Of a stretch of 64,000 nt of DNA, positions 45,352 through 54,436 are shown in pieces. Each line of letters begins with the position of its first letter. Positions within the stretch are counted from its first letter, which is position 1. A model generated the notes under the pieces. It saw only the letters and a program-made list of their open reading frames with translations. It was not told the DNA's origin and searched no databases. Position numbers and translations under genes: made by a program. The DNA is taken from NCBI RefSeq assembly GCF_000518785.1, contig NZ_JAEG01000002.1:521620-585619 (forward strand), read 5' to 3'. Source of the stretch: Paenirhizobium selenitireducens ATCC BAA-1503 (GTDB lineage: Bacteria > Pseudomonadota > Alphaproteobacteria > Rhizobiales > Rhizobiaceae).

Positions 45352-46505
45352 TTCAAAGCCTCCTCCACCGGCAGGCCGAGTTCGCGGCCCACGCCGATCA
45401 ATTGCTTGCCCTGAACCTCTTCGGCCGGGAAGGCGACAAGCGCCGACTTCAGCGCGGCGATCGCCTTGTCCGTCTCGTTCAGCATCGCATAGGAGCGAAC
45501 GAGGCGCATCCAGCCTTCGAAATTGTTCGGGTCCTGTTTCAGCTTGGCATCCAGCCCCTCGACCATGCCGCGGATCATCGCATTGCGATCGGTCGCGGAC
45601 ATGCCTGCCGCCGCCTCGACGTCACCGGCGGTCGGGCCGCCCGGCGCCTTGGACGCCTCGGCCGGTAGGCCGGCCACCGGGGCTCCGCCGGAATTGGCGG
45701 CGATATGCTGCTGCACCAGCGGCAGCCACGACGCATCGGCCGGGGAATCCTTGGCGAGCGCCTGGAAGCCGGTAAGCGCCTCCTGCCTCTTGCCGCCCTG
45801 TTCGAGCGACAGCGCCAGGTAGAACCGTGCGCGGGGGTCCTTGGCATCGACGCGAAGCGCCTCTTCGAAGGCGGCCCGGGCGTCGTCGGTGACGATGCCG
45901 TCGTTTCCGGCCATCAGCACTTCGCCGAGCCCGTTCATCCGCGCCGGGTTCGTGCCCTGCAGGCGGATCGCGTTGCGAAAGGCGAGTTCGGCGTCGCCGA
46001 GACGCTGCATCTTGAAATAGATCGGCGCCAGAACGTCCCAGCCGGAGCCGTCATTGGGGTTTTCCGCCAGATGGCGTTCGACCTTGGCGACGAGGAGTTC
46101 GATATTGTTGCCGGGGCTCTCCAGCCGCGCGGCGAGCGGCGCCGCCGGCATGTCCGGGCTGCCTGTCTTCAGGTAGAGCCCCAGCCCGATGGCGGGCAGA
46201 CAGAGAATGATGAAGGCCTGGGACAGCGCGTTCAGGCCCCTGGCCCTCGACGCATCGACGGTCTTCGTCCCCTCGCCCGAAACGGCCAGAAGGCGGCGGC
46301 CTATTTCGGCGCGGGCATAGCCGGCATCTTCGGTGGAGATCAGCCCGGCGGCCTTGTCGCGCTCGAGTTCCTTGAGCTGGTCGCGGTAGACGGCGGCTTC
46401 GCCGACATCGTCGACAGGCGCGGGCGACGCCCCTTTCAGGAGCGGCAACAGGAGGGCGACGGCAACCGCCACCGTCAACAAGGCAGATACGATCCAGAAC
46501 AACAT
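45348..46505 (-). CDS. cycH: cytochrome c maturation protein CcmI/CycH
   Basis: A 385-residue protein. Two membrane helices ([20 protein letters not shown] and the helix near residue 100) flank a Leu-rich segment ([18 protein letters not shown]). The periplasmic C-terminal part has TPR repeats ([40 protein letters not shown]) and binds apocytochrome c for CycK/CycL. The ATG at 46505 is used; a TTG three codons earlier is possible. A FixK/FNR-type palindrome lies about 113 bp upstream. Confidence 0.93.
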   Translation of the reverse strand: MLFWIVSALLTVAVAVALLLPLLKGASPAPVDDVGEAAVYRDQLKELERDKAAGLISTEDAGYARAEIGRRLLAVSGEGTKTVDASRARGLNALSQAFIILCLPAIGLGLYLKTGSPDMPAAPLAARLESPGNNIELLVAKVERHLAENPNDGSGWDVLAPIYFKMQRLGDAELAFRNAIRLQGTNPARMNGLGEVLMAGNDGIVTDDARAAFEEALRVDAKDPRARFYLALSLEQGGKRQEALTGFQALAKDSPADASWLPLVQQHIAANSGGAPVAGLPAEASKAPGGPTAGDVEAAAGMSATDRNAMIRGMVEGLDAKLKQDPNNFEGWMRLVRSYAMLNETDKAIAALKSALVAFPAEEVQGKQLIGVGRELGLPVEEALK

Positions 46506-46617
46506 GATGCCCAATTACTTCAAGCCGAGGCTCGACGCCACAAACAAACGGCGGATGACGCAAAGTTGAGGCGTTTGGCCGCAAGCCGATCCGTAGGTGA
46601 GCAGATGGCCGTCAGCC

Positions 46618-46631
46618 TTGACTTAAGTCAA
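46618..46631. promoter_or_regulatory. FixK/FNR-type anaerobox upstream of cycHJKL
   Basis: TTGACTTAAGTCAA fits the TTGA-N6-TCAA consensus of FNR/FixK proteins. It sits in the perfect 18-bp palindrome CCTTGACTTAAGTCAAGG (46616-46633), which overlaps the stop codon of the lipoprotein gene. It is about 113 bp before cycH. Activation at -41.5 would put a transcript start near 46583. Oxygen control of cytochrome c maturation would fit. Confidence 0.55.
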
Positions 46632-47087
46632 GGGCGTCCAGGTGCCGTTCGGATTGCGGCAGGCAGCACCCCGCGCCTCGATCTGCCGGCCCTTGTCGTT
46701 CAGCTTGTGGACATACTGGCGGCAGTTCTGCTGGCCGACCTGGTAGGGGGCGGCCGCGACCACCTGGCCGCTGACACTCTGCCCGGTCCAGGCGACCGGC
46801 TGGAAGCCCGGTGCCGCCTCGAGCGCCCGATATTCGGCTTCGAGCGCACGCTGCAGTTCGCTGTTCGACAGCTTCACCCCGGTACGCGCCACGATGCCGC
46901 CCTGCAGGGCCGAGATATAGAGCGCCGAGGGATTGGGCTTGCCCGAGGACAAGAGTCCGCCCTTCGATCCGCCGCTCGTCGTGCAGGCGGAAAGTGCGAA
47001 TGCGGCCAGCGCGATTGCCGCCGCGCCGCGAATGCGGGAAACACCCATAGGAACAGCCCCAGTCCGGTCAACGAAACGATCGATCAT
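46623..47087 (-). CDS. putative outer-membrane lipoprotein, 17-kDa surface-antigen-like
   Basis: Up to 154 residues. The signal GAAAIALAAFALSACTTSGG has a clear lipobox with the lipidated Cys. The C-terminal part, QNCRQYVHKLNDKGRQIEAR followed by GAACRNPNGTW, resembles the end of Rickettsia 17-kDa antigen-type lipoproteins. The ATG at 47087 has AAGGA eight bases upstream; an ATG at 47048 (MGVSRIRG) would give a more usual signal length. It lies between feuQ and cycH on the same strand. Function unknown, probably envelope structure. Confidence 0.75.
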   Translation of the reverse strand: MIDRFVDRTGAVPMGVSRIRGAAAIALAAFALSACTTSGGSKGGLLSSGKPNPSALYISALQGGIVARTGVKLSNSELQRALEAEYRALEAAPGFQPVAWTGQSVSGQVVAAAPYQVGQQNCRQYVHKLNDKGRQIEARGAACRNPNGTWTPLT

Positions 47088-47163
47088 CACGCCTGTCCTT
47101 GCTCTGCTGCGGTACCCACATGGCATCTTTATGGCCGCCATTGTTTTTTCACAACAAAATTGA

Positions 47164-48570
47164 TTATGCAGTGTCCCGCGTCACAGCCGGCAACACAAGA
47201 GCCGCCTTGAGGCCGCCGATCGGCGCCCTCGACAGGCCGAAAGCCCCCTGGTATTCGCCGGAAATCTCCTTGACGATCGACAGGCCGAGCCCGGTGCCGG
47301 GCTTGCTCTCGTCGAGCCGCTTGCCGCGCTTCAGCGCCTCGCCGATCTGCTCGGGCGCAAGGCCCGGGCCGTCGTCCTCGACCGACACCTCGATCCAGCC
47401 GCGCCGGGCGCCCTCGCCCGCCGCCTCCGGTTCGTGGGCAACCGGCACAGCCACGACCGCGACACGCGTCTTGGCAAACCGCGCCGCATTTTCCAGAAGG
47501 TTGCCGACCGTCTCCTCGACGTCCTGCTGTTCCATGGCGAAGGCCAGGCCCGGGGCCACGTCGAGCGTGAAGTCGATCTGCGGATTGAGCCGCCGCATCA
47601 CCCGCACCAGCCTTTCCAGCACCGGCTCCGCCTCGCAGCGCGCCAGCACCGAATCGCGCTGGGCTGCGATGCGCGCCCGATTGAGATAGCTCGTCACCTG
47701 CGCCTGCATGGCTTCCGCCTGGCTGCGCACCACCTCGGCCTGCGTCTTGTCGAGCCCGCGCGCCTCGTTGAGCAGCACGGCGATCGGCGTCTTCAGCGAA
47801 TGGGCAAGGTTGCCGACCTGCATGCGGGCCCGCTCGACGATGCGGCGATTGCTTTCGATCAGCGCATTGATCTCGTTGGCCAGCGGCTGGATCTCGCGCG
47901 GATAATCGCCCTCGATCCGCTCGGCCTCGCCGCCGCGGATCTTCTCCAGCGCCCGGCGCGCCCGGTCGAGCGGCTTCAGGCCGTAGAGAATGGCAAGGCC
48001 GTTGACGACCAGGCCACCGAAGCCGAACAGCGCGAGCCCGGCATAGAGCCGGGTGGAGAAAAAGCCGATTTCCTCCTCGACGACGTCGAGATTGCCGGAA
48101 ACGCGAAACCGAGCCGCCCGGTCGCCGCCGTCGAGCACGACTTCCGTTTCGGCGACCAGCAGCTTGTTCCCGACCGCGTCGACCATCGGATAGAAGCGCT
48201 CGTAGTGCTCGTCGAAGGGCACCTGTTCGAGGCTCGGAACGGCAAGCTCGGCCATGCCGAGCGAGGTCGAGGCAAGGGGCGCGGCAGCGAAGTCGCCGAG
48301 CGGCTCGACCAGCCAGTACCAGCCGGTCTCGGGCTGGGAAAAGCGCAGGTCGCCGAGTTCCGGACTGCCGGACAGGCTGTTCCCGTCACCGATCGAGACG
48401 GAATTGATGACGTTGTAGAGCTGGGCGCGCAGGAGATTGTTGAAGCCGCGCTCCACCCCCTGGCGATAGAAGGCCGAGATCACCAGCGCGATGGTGACGA
48501 GCGAGAGCGCCGACCACAGCGTGGCCAACAGCAGCACGCGGACGGTCAGCGACCGGGAAACGGGGATCAT
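47164..48570 (-). CDS. feuQ: sensor histidine kinase FeuQ
   Basis: A 468-residue membrane kinase. The first helix is at about residues 9-32 (VRVLLLATLWSALSLVTIAL) and the second near 172-195, with a periplasmic domain between them. HisKA has QVGNLAHSLKTPIAVLLNEA and the HATPase has NLLENAARFAK, DDGPGL and GTGLGLSIVKEI. It partners FeuP, whose gene overlaps it by 4 bp. In Sinorhizobium, FeuQ senses the periplasm and controls cyclic glucan export. The symbol rests on synteny with cycHJKL and the FeuN-like gene. Confidence 0.85.
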   Translation of the reverse strand: MIPVSRSLTVRVLLLATLWSALSLVTIALVISAFYRQGVERGFNNLLRAQLYNVINSVSIGDGNSLSGSPELGDLRFSQPETGWYWLVEPLGDFAAAPLASTSLGMAELAVPSLEQVPFDEHYERFYPMVDAVGNKLLVAETEVVLDGGDRAARFRVSGNLDVVEEEIGFFSTRLYAGLALFGFGGLVVNGLAILYGLKPLDRARRALEKIRGGEAERIEGDYPREIQPLANEINALIESNRRIVERARMQVGNLAHSLKTPIAVLLNEARGLDKTQAEVVRSQAEAMQAQVTSYLNRARIAAQRDSVLARCEAEPVLERLVRVMRRLNPQIDFTLDVAPGLAFAMEQQDVEETVGNLLENAARFAKTRVAVVAVPVAHEPEAAGEGARRGWIEVSVEDDGPGLAPEQIGEALKRGKRLDESKPGTGLGLSIVKEISGEYQGAFGLSRAPIGGLKAALVLPAVTRDTA

Positions 48571-49238
48571 TTCGCCTCTTGCGGGGCTTGGATACGATAG
48601 CCGAGGCCGCGCACGGTCTCGATCATGTCGATGCCGATCTTCTTGCGCAGCCGGCCGACGAAGACCTCGATGGTGTTCGAATCGCGGTCGAAGTCCTGAT
48701 CGTAGAGATGCTCGACCAGTTCGGTGCGCGACACCACCTCGCCCATGTGGTGCATCAGGTAGGAGAGCAACCGGTATTCGTGCGAGGTGAGCTTCAGCGC
48801 CTTGCCGTCGACGCTCGCCTTCGAGCTCTTGGTGTCGAGCCGGACCGGGCCGCAGGTGATCTCGGAGGATGCGTGGCCTGCCGCGCGGCGGATCAGCGCC
48901 CGGATGCGGGCCAGCACTTCCTCGAGATGGAAGGGTTTTGCCACATAGTCGTCGGCGCCGGCATCGATGCCGGCGACCTTGTCGCTCCAGCGATCGCGGG
49001 CGGTCAGCAGCAGGACCGGCATGACGCGTCCGGCGGCCCGCCATTTTTCCAGCACCGTGATGCCATCCATTTCCGGCAGGCCGATGTCGAGGATGACGGC
49101 GTCGTAGGGTTCGGTTTCACCGAGGAAATGCCCCTCCTCGCCGTCGAAAGCCTTGTCGACGACGTAACCCGCCTCCTGCAGCGCTTCGACGAGCTGCCGG
49201 TTGAGGTTGACATCGTCCTCGACGACCAGAATGCGCAT
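48567..49238 (-). CDS. feuP: response regulator FeuP (OmpR family)
   Basis: A 223-residue regulator. The receiver domain MRILVVEDDVNLNRQLVEAL has Asp51 (AVILDIGLPEMDG) and Lys in DDYVAKPF. The winged helix has LKLTSHEYRLLSYLMHHMG, RDSNTIEVFVGRLRKK and TVRGLGYRIQ. In relatives it activates ndvA for cyclic beta-glucan export and was first found through effects on iron uptake. It overlaps feuQ by 4 bp and follows the small feuN-like gene by 54 bp. Confidence 0.87.
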   Translation of the reverse strand: MRILVVEDDVNLNRQLVEALQEAGYVVDKAFDGEEGHFLGETEPYDAVILDIGLPEMDGITVLEKWRAAGRVMPVLLLTARDRWSDKVAGIDAGADDYVAKPFHLEEVLARIRALIRRAAGHASSEITCGPVRLDTKSSKASVDGKALKLTSHEYRLLSYLMHHMGEVVSRTELVEHLYDQDFDRDSNTIEVFVGRLRKKIGIDMIETVRGLGYRIQAPQEAK

Positions 49239-49292
49239 CTATCCCGCCCCTCTTCGAAATGCCGTACGCCGCAGCCAGGGCCGCGGCGGAGA

Positions 49293-49592
49293 TCAGTTGG
49301 AAACCCGCATCGTCACCTTGCGCGGGCGTTCGTTTCCACTGCCCGGAATCAGGACCGTGATGACGCATTCATTGCCGGATTGGCGCACCGAGAGCAACTG
49401 CCCGCCGACTTCCTCGACTGCCCGATAGGCGGCGCTACGGCAATCAACGCCGCCGTCCGCACTGCCGGTGTCGCCACCCTGCGCCTGCGCCAGCACGATC
49501 GGTCCCGTCATGGCACCGACGCCAAGGCTGTCCGGCACGGGCGAAACCGCCATTCCGGCCACCAGGCCCGCGATGATCATGATCGATGCCAT
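49293..49592 (-). CDS. feuN: FeuN-like small periplasmic PepSY-type protein
   Basis: A 99-residue exported protein. A signal-like hydrophobic start (MASIMIIAGLVAGMAV) and a cleavage region near LAQAQ precede a PepSY-like domain, CRSAAYRAVEEVGGQLLSVR and ECVITVLIPGS, with two Cys that may pair. In Sinorhizobium, FeuN is a small periplasmic inhibitor of FeuQ encoded just upstream of feuP, the same position and size class as here. GGAAGAAG precedes the ATG. The symbol is inferred from context and fold. Confidence 0.72.
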   Translation of the reverse strand: MASIMIIAGLVAGMAVSPVPDSLGVGAMTGPIVLAQAQGGDTGSADGGVDCRSAAYRAVEEVGGQLLSVRQSGNECVITVLIPGSGNERPRKVTMRVSN

Positions 49593-49668
49593 TGCTCTTC
49601 TTCCGTACAACTTCAACTCTTGCTGACTATCTATCGCATGCCTTCTGAATGGCAAATGAATGCTCGCG

Positions 49669-49893
49669 TCAATCGCGCTGCGTGCCGAGACCGATCGGCC
49701 GCGTCGCCTTGACCCGTCCATAGATCGCCAGCACGCCGCCCAACGCACCGGCGACCGTTGCCAGAGCATCGGCGAGGTCGGCCTGTTCGGCAAGTCCCAT
49801 TTCGACACCCACATGCTTCAGAAGCGGCGCCGCCATCGCAATCATCGCGCCCCACACGGTCTTCGACTGATACCACTGCTTCACATCGAGCAT
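49669..49893 (-). CDS. holin-like small phage-type membrane protein
   Basis: A 74-residue protein: MLDVKQWYQSKTVWGAMIAM, then a hydrophobic segment, an amphipathic Ala-rich stretch and a second hydrophobic segment ending VLAIYGRVKATRP. The SKTVWGA start and IYGR end are common in small prophage proteins of alphaproteobacteria, often annotated as holin-like. It follows the GTA megatron gene on the same strand after a 383-bp repeat-bearing gap. A role in particle release is an inference. Confidence 0.6.
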   Translation of the reverse strand: MLDVKQWYQSKTVWGAMIAMAAPLLKHVGVEMGLAEQADLADALATVAGALGGVLAIYGRVKATRPIGLGTQRD

Positions 49894-50276
49894 CTCGCTC
49901 TCCCTTTTCTGGATTTTTGATGGAAATGGATGAGTGGGGAATGTTCGTGCGTCAGCGTCCGCAGCATTTTCGCCAACAGAGCCCGCACTTCGCCCCCAAC
50001 AGTCTCCAGCGACTAGAGTCCGCTACGCTGATCCGCATGCCGTTCGGATAGAGCCCGCGTGCCTGCCCACACTTCGCCGTGGCTGATGCGGAACGGTCTG
50101 CCCCTCACCCTGACCCTCTCCCCGTGAACGGGGAGAGGGGACGGCCGACGCGGTGCCGCATATCCCTTCTCCCCGCTTGCGGGGAGAAGGTGCCGGCAGG
50201 CGGATGAGGGGCCGTGCGCGACCAAGGGGCGCGCGCAGTTTCAGCCGGGCAATCCAGCAAGGCCAACTTCCCCCCC
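49894..50276. repeat. repeat-bearing gap after the GTA megatron gene
   Basis: No gene seen. From about 50098 to 50215 there are two palindromic units. One is CTCTCCCCGTGAACGGGGAGAG, preceded by CCCTCACCCTGAC. The other is CTTCTCCCCGCTTGCGGGGAGAAG, followed by GTGCCGGCAGGCGGATGAGG. The same composite occurs at 61300-61430 and 63480-63625. Positions 49894-50097 show nothing recognisable beyond a ribosome site for the holin-like gene. Confidence 0.7.
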
Positions 50277-53200
50277 TCACCCCACCACCAATTCCGCCTC
50301 GCTCGCAATCCCCTCAGCCACGCGCCCGAGCTGGCGCACCCGCACGCGAAAACTCGCCTGCAAGCCGCCAAAGTCCAGAAGCTCCTGCGCCTGCGGATAG
50401 ACGAACCGTGCCTCCCCGACCTCCACCGCCCGCCGCACGGCGGCCCCGTCGAGGATCTCCAGCCGATAGGCCTCGGCCGATTCGTCGAGCGGCACCTCGG
50501 CCGGCAGCCAGCTGTCGCCGTCGATCCTAGACCTGCGGATCCAGGAGAATTCAACCTCGCCGCCGTCAGTCCGCCGCGCGCTAAGATGCACCGGCGACAG
50601 CGGCGTCTGCGCCCGCACCCCGCCGGCAAAGGGACCAAGCACTGCCGCCGTCGCGGCCATGCCGATCGGCTCGGCGATGTAGTCGAGCGACAGCCCGGTT
50701 TCCTCCGCCGCCAGCCCGAGCGGCCGCACCGCCGCGTCGAGCAGCACGACGGCGGCGCCGGCATCCGCCCCAGCCGCCATCGCATCCTCGGTGCCGGCCA
50801 GACCGCGCAGCAGCGTCGACAGCCGCCAGCGCCCGGCCGAAATCTCCTCCGCCCCGGCAAACCCGATCACTTCCCAGGCACCGGACGCCGCGCGCAACGC
50901 CAGCCGGTTTTCCCCGTTGAGCACCGAAAGCGTGGCTGCGGCGGCAAAGCTGCCGAAGAACAGATCCACCTCCAGCGTCCGCGACCGGTCGAACCGGCCC
51001 GACACCCCGCCGGAGAGCGGCGCGGCCAGCCGGCCGATCGTCGCTGGACGGTCGAGCGTGACGCGCGGGCGAAAGGCGCCCTCGTCGCCCGAGGACGAAA
51101 TCGACAAACGCCGCCACGGCCGCGTCAGCCCCGCCACGCAGGCGAAATCCGTCGCGTCGCCCGCCGCATGACGCGGCAGATCCACCAGAAGAACGACCGG
51201 CTCGAAGCCGACCGAGCCCGGCCGGTCCGGCGTGCGCCCCGAACCCTCCGCCACCGGCGTCGTCGAAACCGCCGCCGCCACTTCGCGGAGCGACAGCCGC
51301 CGCGCCAGCCCGTCGTCGATCTCGCCGACCAGAAACCGCCCCTCCGGCCCCTCGGACAGCGAAAGCACATCGCCCGGCTGGACGGAAAGCTCCGCCGGTC
51401 CGAGCGAAAACTCCAGCCGCCGTCTGCCAATGCGATGGTCGCGCAGCATGCCTTCCGCCAGCGACAGCGCTGTCTCTTCCGCCAAGACCGCCGGCAGGTC
51501 GCGGACCATCTGACGCTCGGTCGCCGCCTCGATCCGCCGCGAGCGGGCAGAGGCCTCGCCATAGTCGCTGGCCGGGTCGAAATAGGTAATTGAGGCCTCG
51601 GCGGCGAAATCGCTGTCATGGCCGCGCGTCTCGCGCCACAGCGGCTCGTCCTTCAGGTCCGCCAGCAGCTCCACCGTCCGCGCCGGCAGGCTCGCCGCCA
51701 TACGCGAGCGGAATTTGAGCCTTGCGCCATCCTCGACGATGTCGATCAGGAAGCTTTCAGCCAGCGGCTCGATCAGGCTGCGGGCCGAGGCGAGGTCGCC
51801 CTGCACATAGCCCATGAGGTCGCCGCTCACTTCCGACACGTCGTAGTCGGCAAAGCCATGATCTTCGAGCAGCGCGGCCAGCACATCCGCCAGCGTGCCC
51901 GCCCCCAGCCGCCCGTTCAGCCAATGGCCGGTCCGCCAGTTCGAGCCGTCGGCCCAGAGATCCAGATCCTGCGGAAAGGCCGGCTGCGGCCTGGCATCCC
52001 AGGTCCACAGGAAGATCTGCCGCGGATCGACCATGCCCGCCGGCGCAGCACCGCCCTGCCAATGCCCGAGATGCGCTTCGAGAAAGCGCCGCTGCTGGCT
52101 GTCGGCCCGCGCCCCGCTGGAAAAATAGGGCAGCGCGCTTTCCGCCGATTTCGGATCGCCGAACACGTTCGGCTGGTTCGCCCCCTTGTCGACCGCGGCG
52201 CAGCCGAGTTCGGTGAACCAGACCGACTTCATCCCCGGCGTCCAGGCGGTCGGGCTCGCTCTCTCCACCCCGCCGACCCGGTCGAAGTGGAGATTGCCCC
52301 ACCAGCCTTCGATGTCCTTGAAGCGAAACACCCAGGGCTTGCCCGCCAGCCCGTCGCTGATCGGCGAACGCACGCGCCCCGCCCGGTCGGCTTCGCTCGC
52401 ATAATACCAGTCGAACCCTTCGCCCGCCGCGACCTGCCCGGCCATAGCCTCGCCGTCGTCGGAAAGCCGGAACCCGTCCGGATTGGCGTCTTCGAGATCG
52501 ACGTCGCGCCAGTCGGACAGCGGCATGTAATTGTCGATCCCCACCGCATCGATCGCCGGATGCGTCCAGAGCGGATCGAGATGGAAGAACACGTCTCCGG
52601 AACCGTCCGCCGGATGATGGCCAAAGTATTCGCTCCAGTCGGCGCCATAGGTGATCTTCGTCGAGGCCCCAAGGATCGCCCGCACGTCCGCCGCCAGATC
52701 CGCCAGCGCCGCAACGAAGGGAAAGCCGTCACCCGCATCACGGAGCGTGGTCAGCCCGCGCAGTTCCGAGCCGATCAGGAAGCCGTCCACCCCGCCCGCC
52801 GCCTCAGCCAGCAGCGCATAATGCAGCACCATGCGGCGATAGCCCTCGTCGCTGCCTTGATACGAAACCGTGGTGCCGTTGACGTCGAAATCGCTTGGCC
52901 CGGCCGTCCCGCAGAAAGCCGCGACGGTTGCCGGGATCGCCGCCGACCGGTCGGGCGAGCCGGGCCGTCCCGGCGCCGGATGGCAGGTGATCCGCCCGCG
53001 CCAGGGATAGGCCGCCTGCTCCGCCCCGCCATAGGGATCGGGCAGACCATTGCCGTCCGGAATGTCCATCATCACGAAGGGATAGAGCACCACCTTCAGC
53101 CCGCGCGCCTTGAGATCCACAATCGCCTCGACCACGCTTCTGTCGTCCGGCGTGCCGCCATAGGCCGGGCCGCCGTCATGACGGCTGACCCGATAGGCGG

Positions 53201-54119
53201 CATCGCGCATCACGCCCGACACCCGCCAGTCCCGGCTTTCGTTGCGGCTCGCCACCTCGACGCCCGGCACCACCCGGCACTGCCCGGCGCGCAGATCCGT
53301 GCCGAACCAGGATACAACCAGCGCGACAGTTTCGAGATTCGGGCAAAGCGCCTGCAGCTCGTCGATCGACGCCTGCCAGTCGGTATGGGCGACCAGCGTG
53401 TTGCGGTTGAGAATGCGCGAGGCGCCCTCGCCGGTCCGTTCCCGGACCTGCGCCGTCGCATAGCCATGCTCGGTCGAGCCGGGAATGACGGTCACCGCCT
53501 TCACCATGCCCTCCAGCCGGCCGACCGGGCGCACCACCTCGAACTGCAGCAGCGGAATACGATTGCCAAAGTCGTCCAGCGGAAGACGCTCGAACACCAC
53601 ATAGGAGAGCCCGCGATAGGCCGGCGTATGGCCCGCCCCCTGCTTCGCCTCGATCAGCGGATCTGGCAACTGATCCTCCGTCCCGGGATAGAACCGCATC
53701 TCGATCTCTGTCAGGTCGATCTCCTGGCCGTCGGCCCAGACCCGCCGAACCAGCGCCACTTCCCCTTCGCAAAGGCCGACTGCCAGATTGGCGAAATAGC
53801 GATAGGTCTTCACCCGCGTGCCGGTCGCCTTGGCGCCGGTCCGCTCGGTCGTCGCCTCCTCCTCGAAGCGCGTCGCCCAGATCAACGTGCCGCCGAGCCG
53901 CGCCGTGCCGTAGAGCCTCGGGATCGCCGTGCCCTCCGCCGCCCCCGGCAGCCTGGCCGCCGAAAGCCGTGCGCCCGACAGCGTTGTTCCGCCGCCGATC
54001 AGTGCCCGGTCGAGCATGTTGCCGGCCAGCGCCCCTGCCGCCCGGCCGATGACGGCGCCCAGCGGCCCGAACACTGAACCCAGCGCCGCACCCGCCGCCT
54101 GGAAGAGGATTGTCGCCAT
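50277..54119 (-). CDS. GTA baseplate megatron protein (RcGTA g15-like)
   Basis: A 1280-residue multidomain tail-tip protein that in RcGTA forms the baseplate and host-contact structure. The N-terminus MATILFQAAGAALGSVFGPL carries a glycine/alanine-rich helix. The TIM-barrel glycosidase-like part shows YGADWSEYFGHHP and SVWFTELGCAAVDKGANQPN, typical of the GTA_TIM domain. A phage tail beta-sandwich region follows, including FRSRMAASLPARTVELLADL. AAGGGACATCC precedes the chosen ATG. The frame is intact, and a very long open frame on the opposite strand is its shadow. A 317-bp gap separates it from the peptidase gene. Confidence 0.92.
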   Translation of the reverse strand: MATILFQAAGAALGSVFGPLGAVIGRAAGALAGNMLDRALIGGGTTLSGARLSAARLPGAAEGTAIPRLYGTARLGGTLIWATRFEEEATTERTGAKATGTRVKTYRYFANLAVGLCEGEVALVRRVWADGQEIDLTEIEMRFYPGTEDQLPDPLIEAKQGAGHTPAYRGLSYVVFERLPLDDFGNRIPLLQFEVVRPVGRLEGMVKAVTVIPGSTEHGYATAQVRERTGEGASRILNRNTLVAHTDWQASIDELQALCPNLETVALVVSWFGTDLRAGQCRVVPGVEVASRNESRDWRVSGVMRDAAYRVSRHDGGPAYGGTPDDRSVVEAIVDLKARGLKVVLYPFVMMDIPDGNGLPDPYGGAEQAAYPWRGRITCHPAPGRPGSPDRSAAIPATVAAFCGTAGPSDFDVNGTTVSYQGSDEGYRRMVLHYALLAEAAGGVDGFLIGSELRGLTTLRDAGDGFPFVAALADLAADVRAILGASTKITYGADWSEYFGHHPADGSGDVFFHLDPLWTHPAIDAVGIDNYMPLSDWRDVDLEDANPDGFRLSDDGEAMAGQVAAGEGFDWYYASEADRAGRVRSPISDGLAGKPWVFRFKDIEGWWGNLHFDRVGGVERASPTAWTPGMKSVWFTELGCAAVDKGANQPNVFGDPKSAESALPYFSSGARADSQQRRFLEAHLGHWQGGAAPAGMVDPRQIFLWTWDARPQPAFPQDLDLWADGSNWRTGHWLNGRLGAGTLADVLAALLEDHGFADYDVSEVSGDLMGYVQGDLASARSLIEPLAESFLIDIVEDGARLKFRSRMAASLPARTVELLADLKDEPLWRETRGHDSDFAAEASITYFDPASDYGEASARSRRIEAATERQMVRDLPAVLAEETALSLAEGMLRDHRIGRRRLEFSLGPAELSVQPGDVLSLSEGPEGRFLVGEIDDGLARRLSLREVAAAVSTTPVAEGSGRTPDRPGSVGFEPVVLLVDLPRHAAGDATDFACVAGLTRPWRRLSISSSGDEGAFRPRVTLDRPATIGRLAAPLSGGVSGRFDRSRTLEVDLFFGSFAAAATLSVLNGENRLALRAASGAWEVIGFAGAEEISAGRWRLSTLLRGLAGTEDAMAAGADAGAAVVLLDAAVRPLGLAAEETGLSLDYIAEPIGMAATAAVLGPFAGGVRAQTPLSPVHLSARRTDGGEVEFSWIRRSRIDGDSWLPAEVPLDESAEAYRLEILDGAAVRRAVEVGEARFVYPQAQELLDFGGLQASFRVRVRQLGRVAEGIASEAELVVG

Positions 54120-54280
54120 GGATGTCCCTTGCGGCACCCATCTGGATGCGCGTCTAGATTGTGATAAGATGTGGAGGTTCGGGAGCAGAAGCAGCAGGCG
54201 CCGCGCCAGCCGGCGCGTCGGCGAAGACGGGCTCCGCCGACCGTGGCAAAGGCCTTGCTCTCGAATGTGGAGGTAGTGCT

Positions 54281-54370
54281 ATGAGGTCTTGGCCAATTGG
54301 CATTACGCTAATCTTGAGGATAACCCGGACGGGCTGGTCGATCGCCGTCCGGGTCGATATCAAGAACTAG
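54281..54370 (+). CDS. candidate 29-residue hydrophobic micro-ORF
   Basis: ATG with an excellent ribosome site (GGAGGTAGTGCT before it) encodes MRSWPIGITLILRITRTGWS and nine more residues, mildly hydrophobic and basic. A strong hairpin follows 7 bp later. It runs against the GTA operon. Toxin-like small peptides share this look, but no family match can be claimed; it may be chance. Confidence 0.25.
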   Translation: MRSWPIGITLILRITRTGWSIAVRVDIKN

Positions 54371-54376
54371 CAAACG

Positions 54377-54402
54377 CTGGACGAGGTGTCCGCCTCGTCC
54401 AG
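54377..54402. terminator. perfect hairpin in the g14-g15 gap
   Basis: CTGGACGAGG pairs perfectly with CCTCGTCCAG around a 6-base loop (TGTCCG). There is no T-run on either side. It may end the micro-ORF transcript or be a relic of an insertion. Confidence 0.4.
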
Positions 54403-54436
54403 CACTCCAGCAAGATACGGCAAAACCCGCCGGTTT

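Larger units (their letters stand above)
54120..54436. other. unusual gap between GTA g14 and g15 homologues
   Basis: 317 bp without a GTA gene, although these genes usually abut. It is less GC-rich than its surroundings around 54165-54180 and 54280-54375. It contains a candidate rightward micro-ORF (54281) and a perfect 10-bp-stem hairpin at 54377-54402, and none of the common repeats of this window. Confidence 0.5.

Noticed and set aside
51618..54077. An 819-codon open frame on the plus strand opposite the GTA megatron gene
   Set aside because: It is antisense to an intact phage-type protein, is rich in Arg, His and Pro, and has no recognisable domain or ribosome site. Such shadows are normal in very GC-rich coding DNA.
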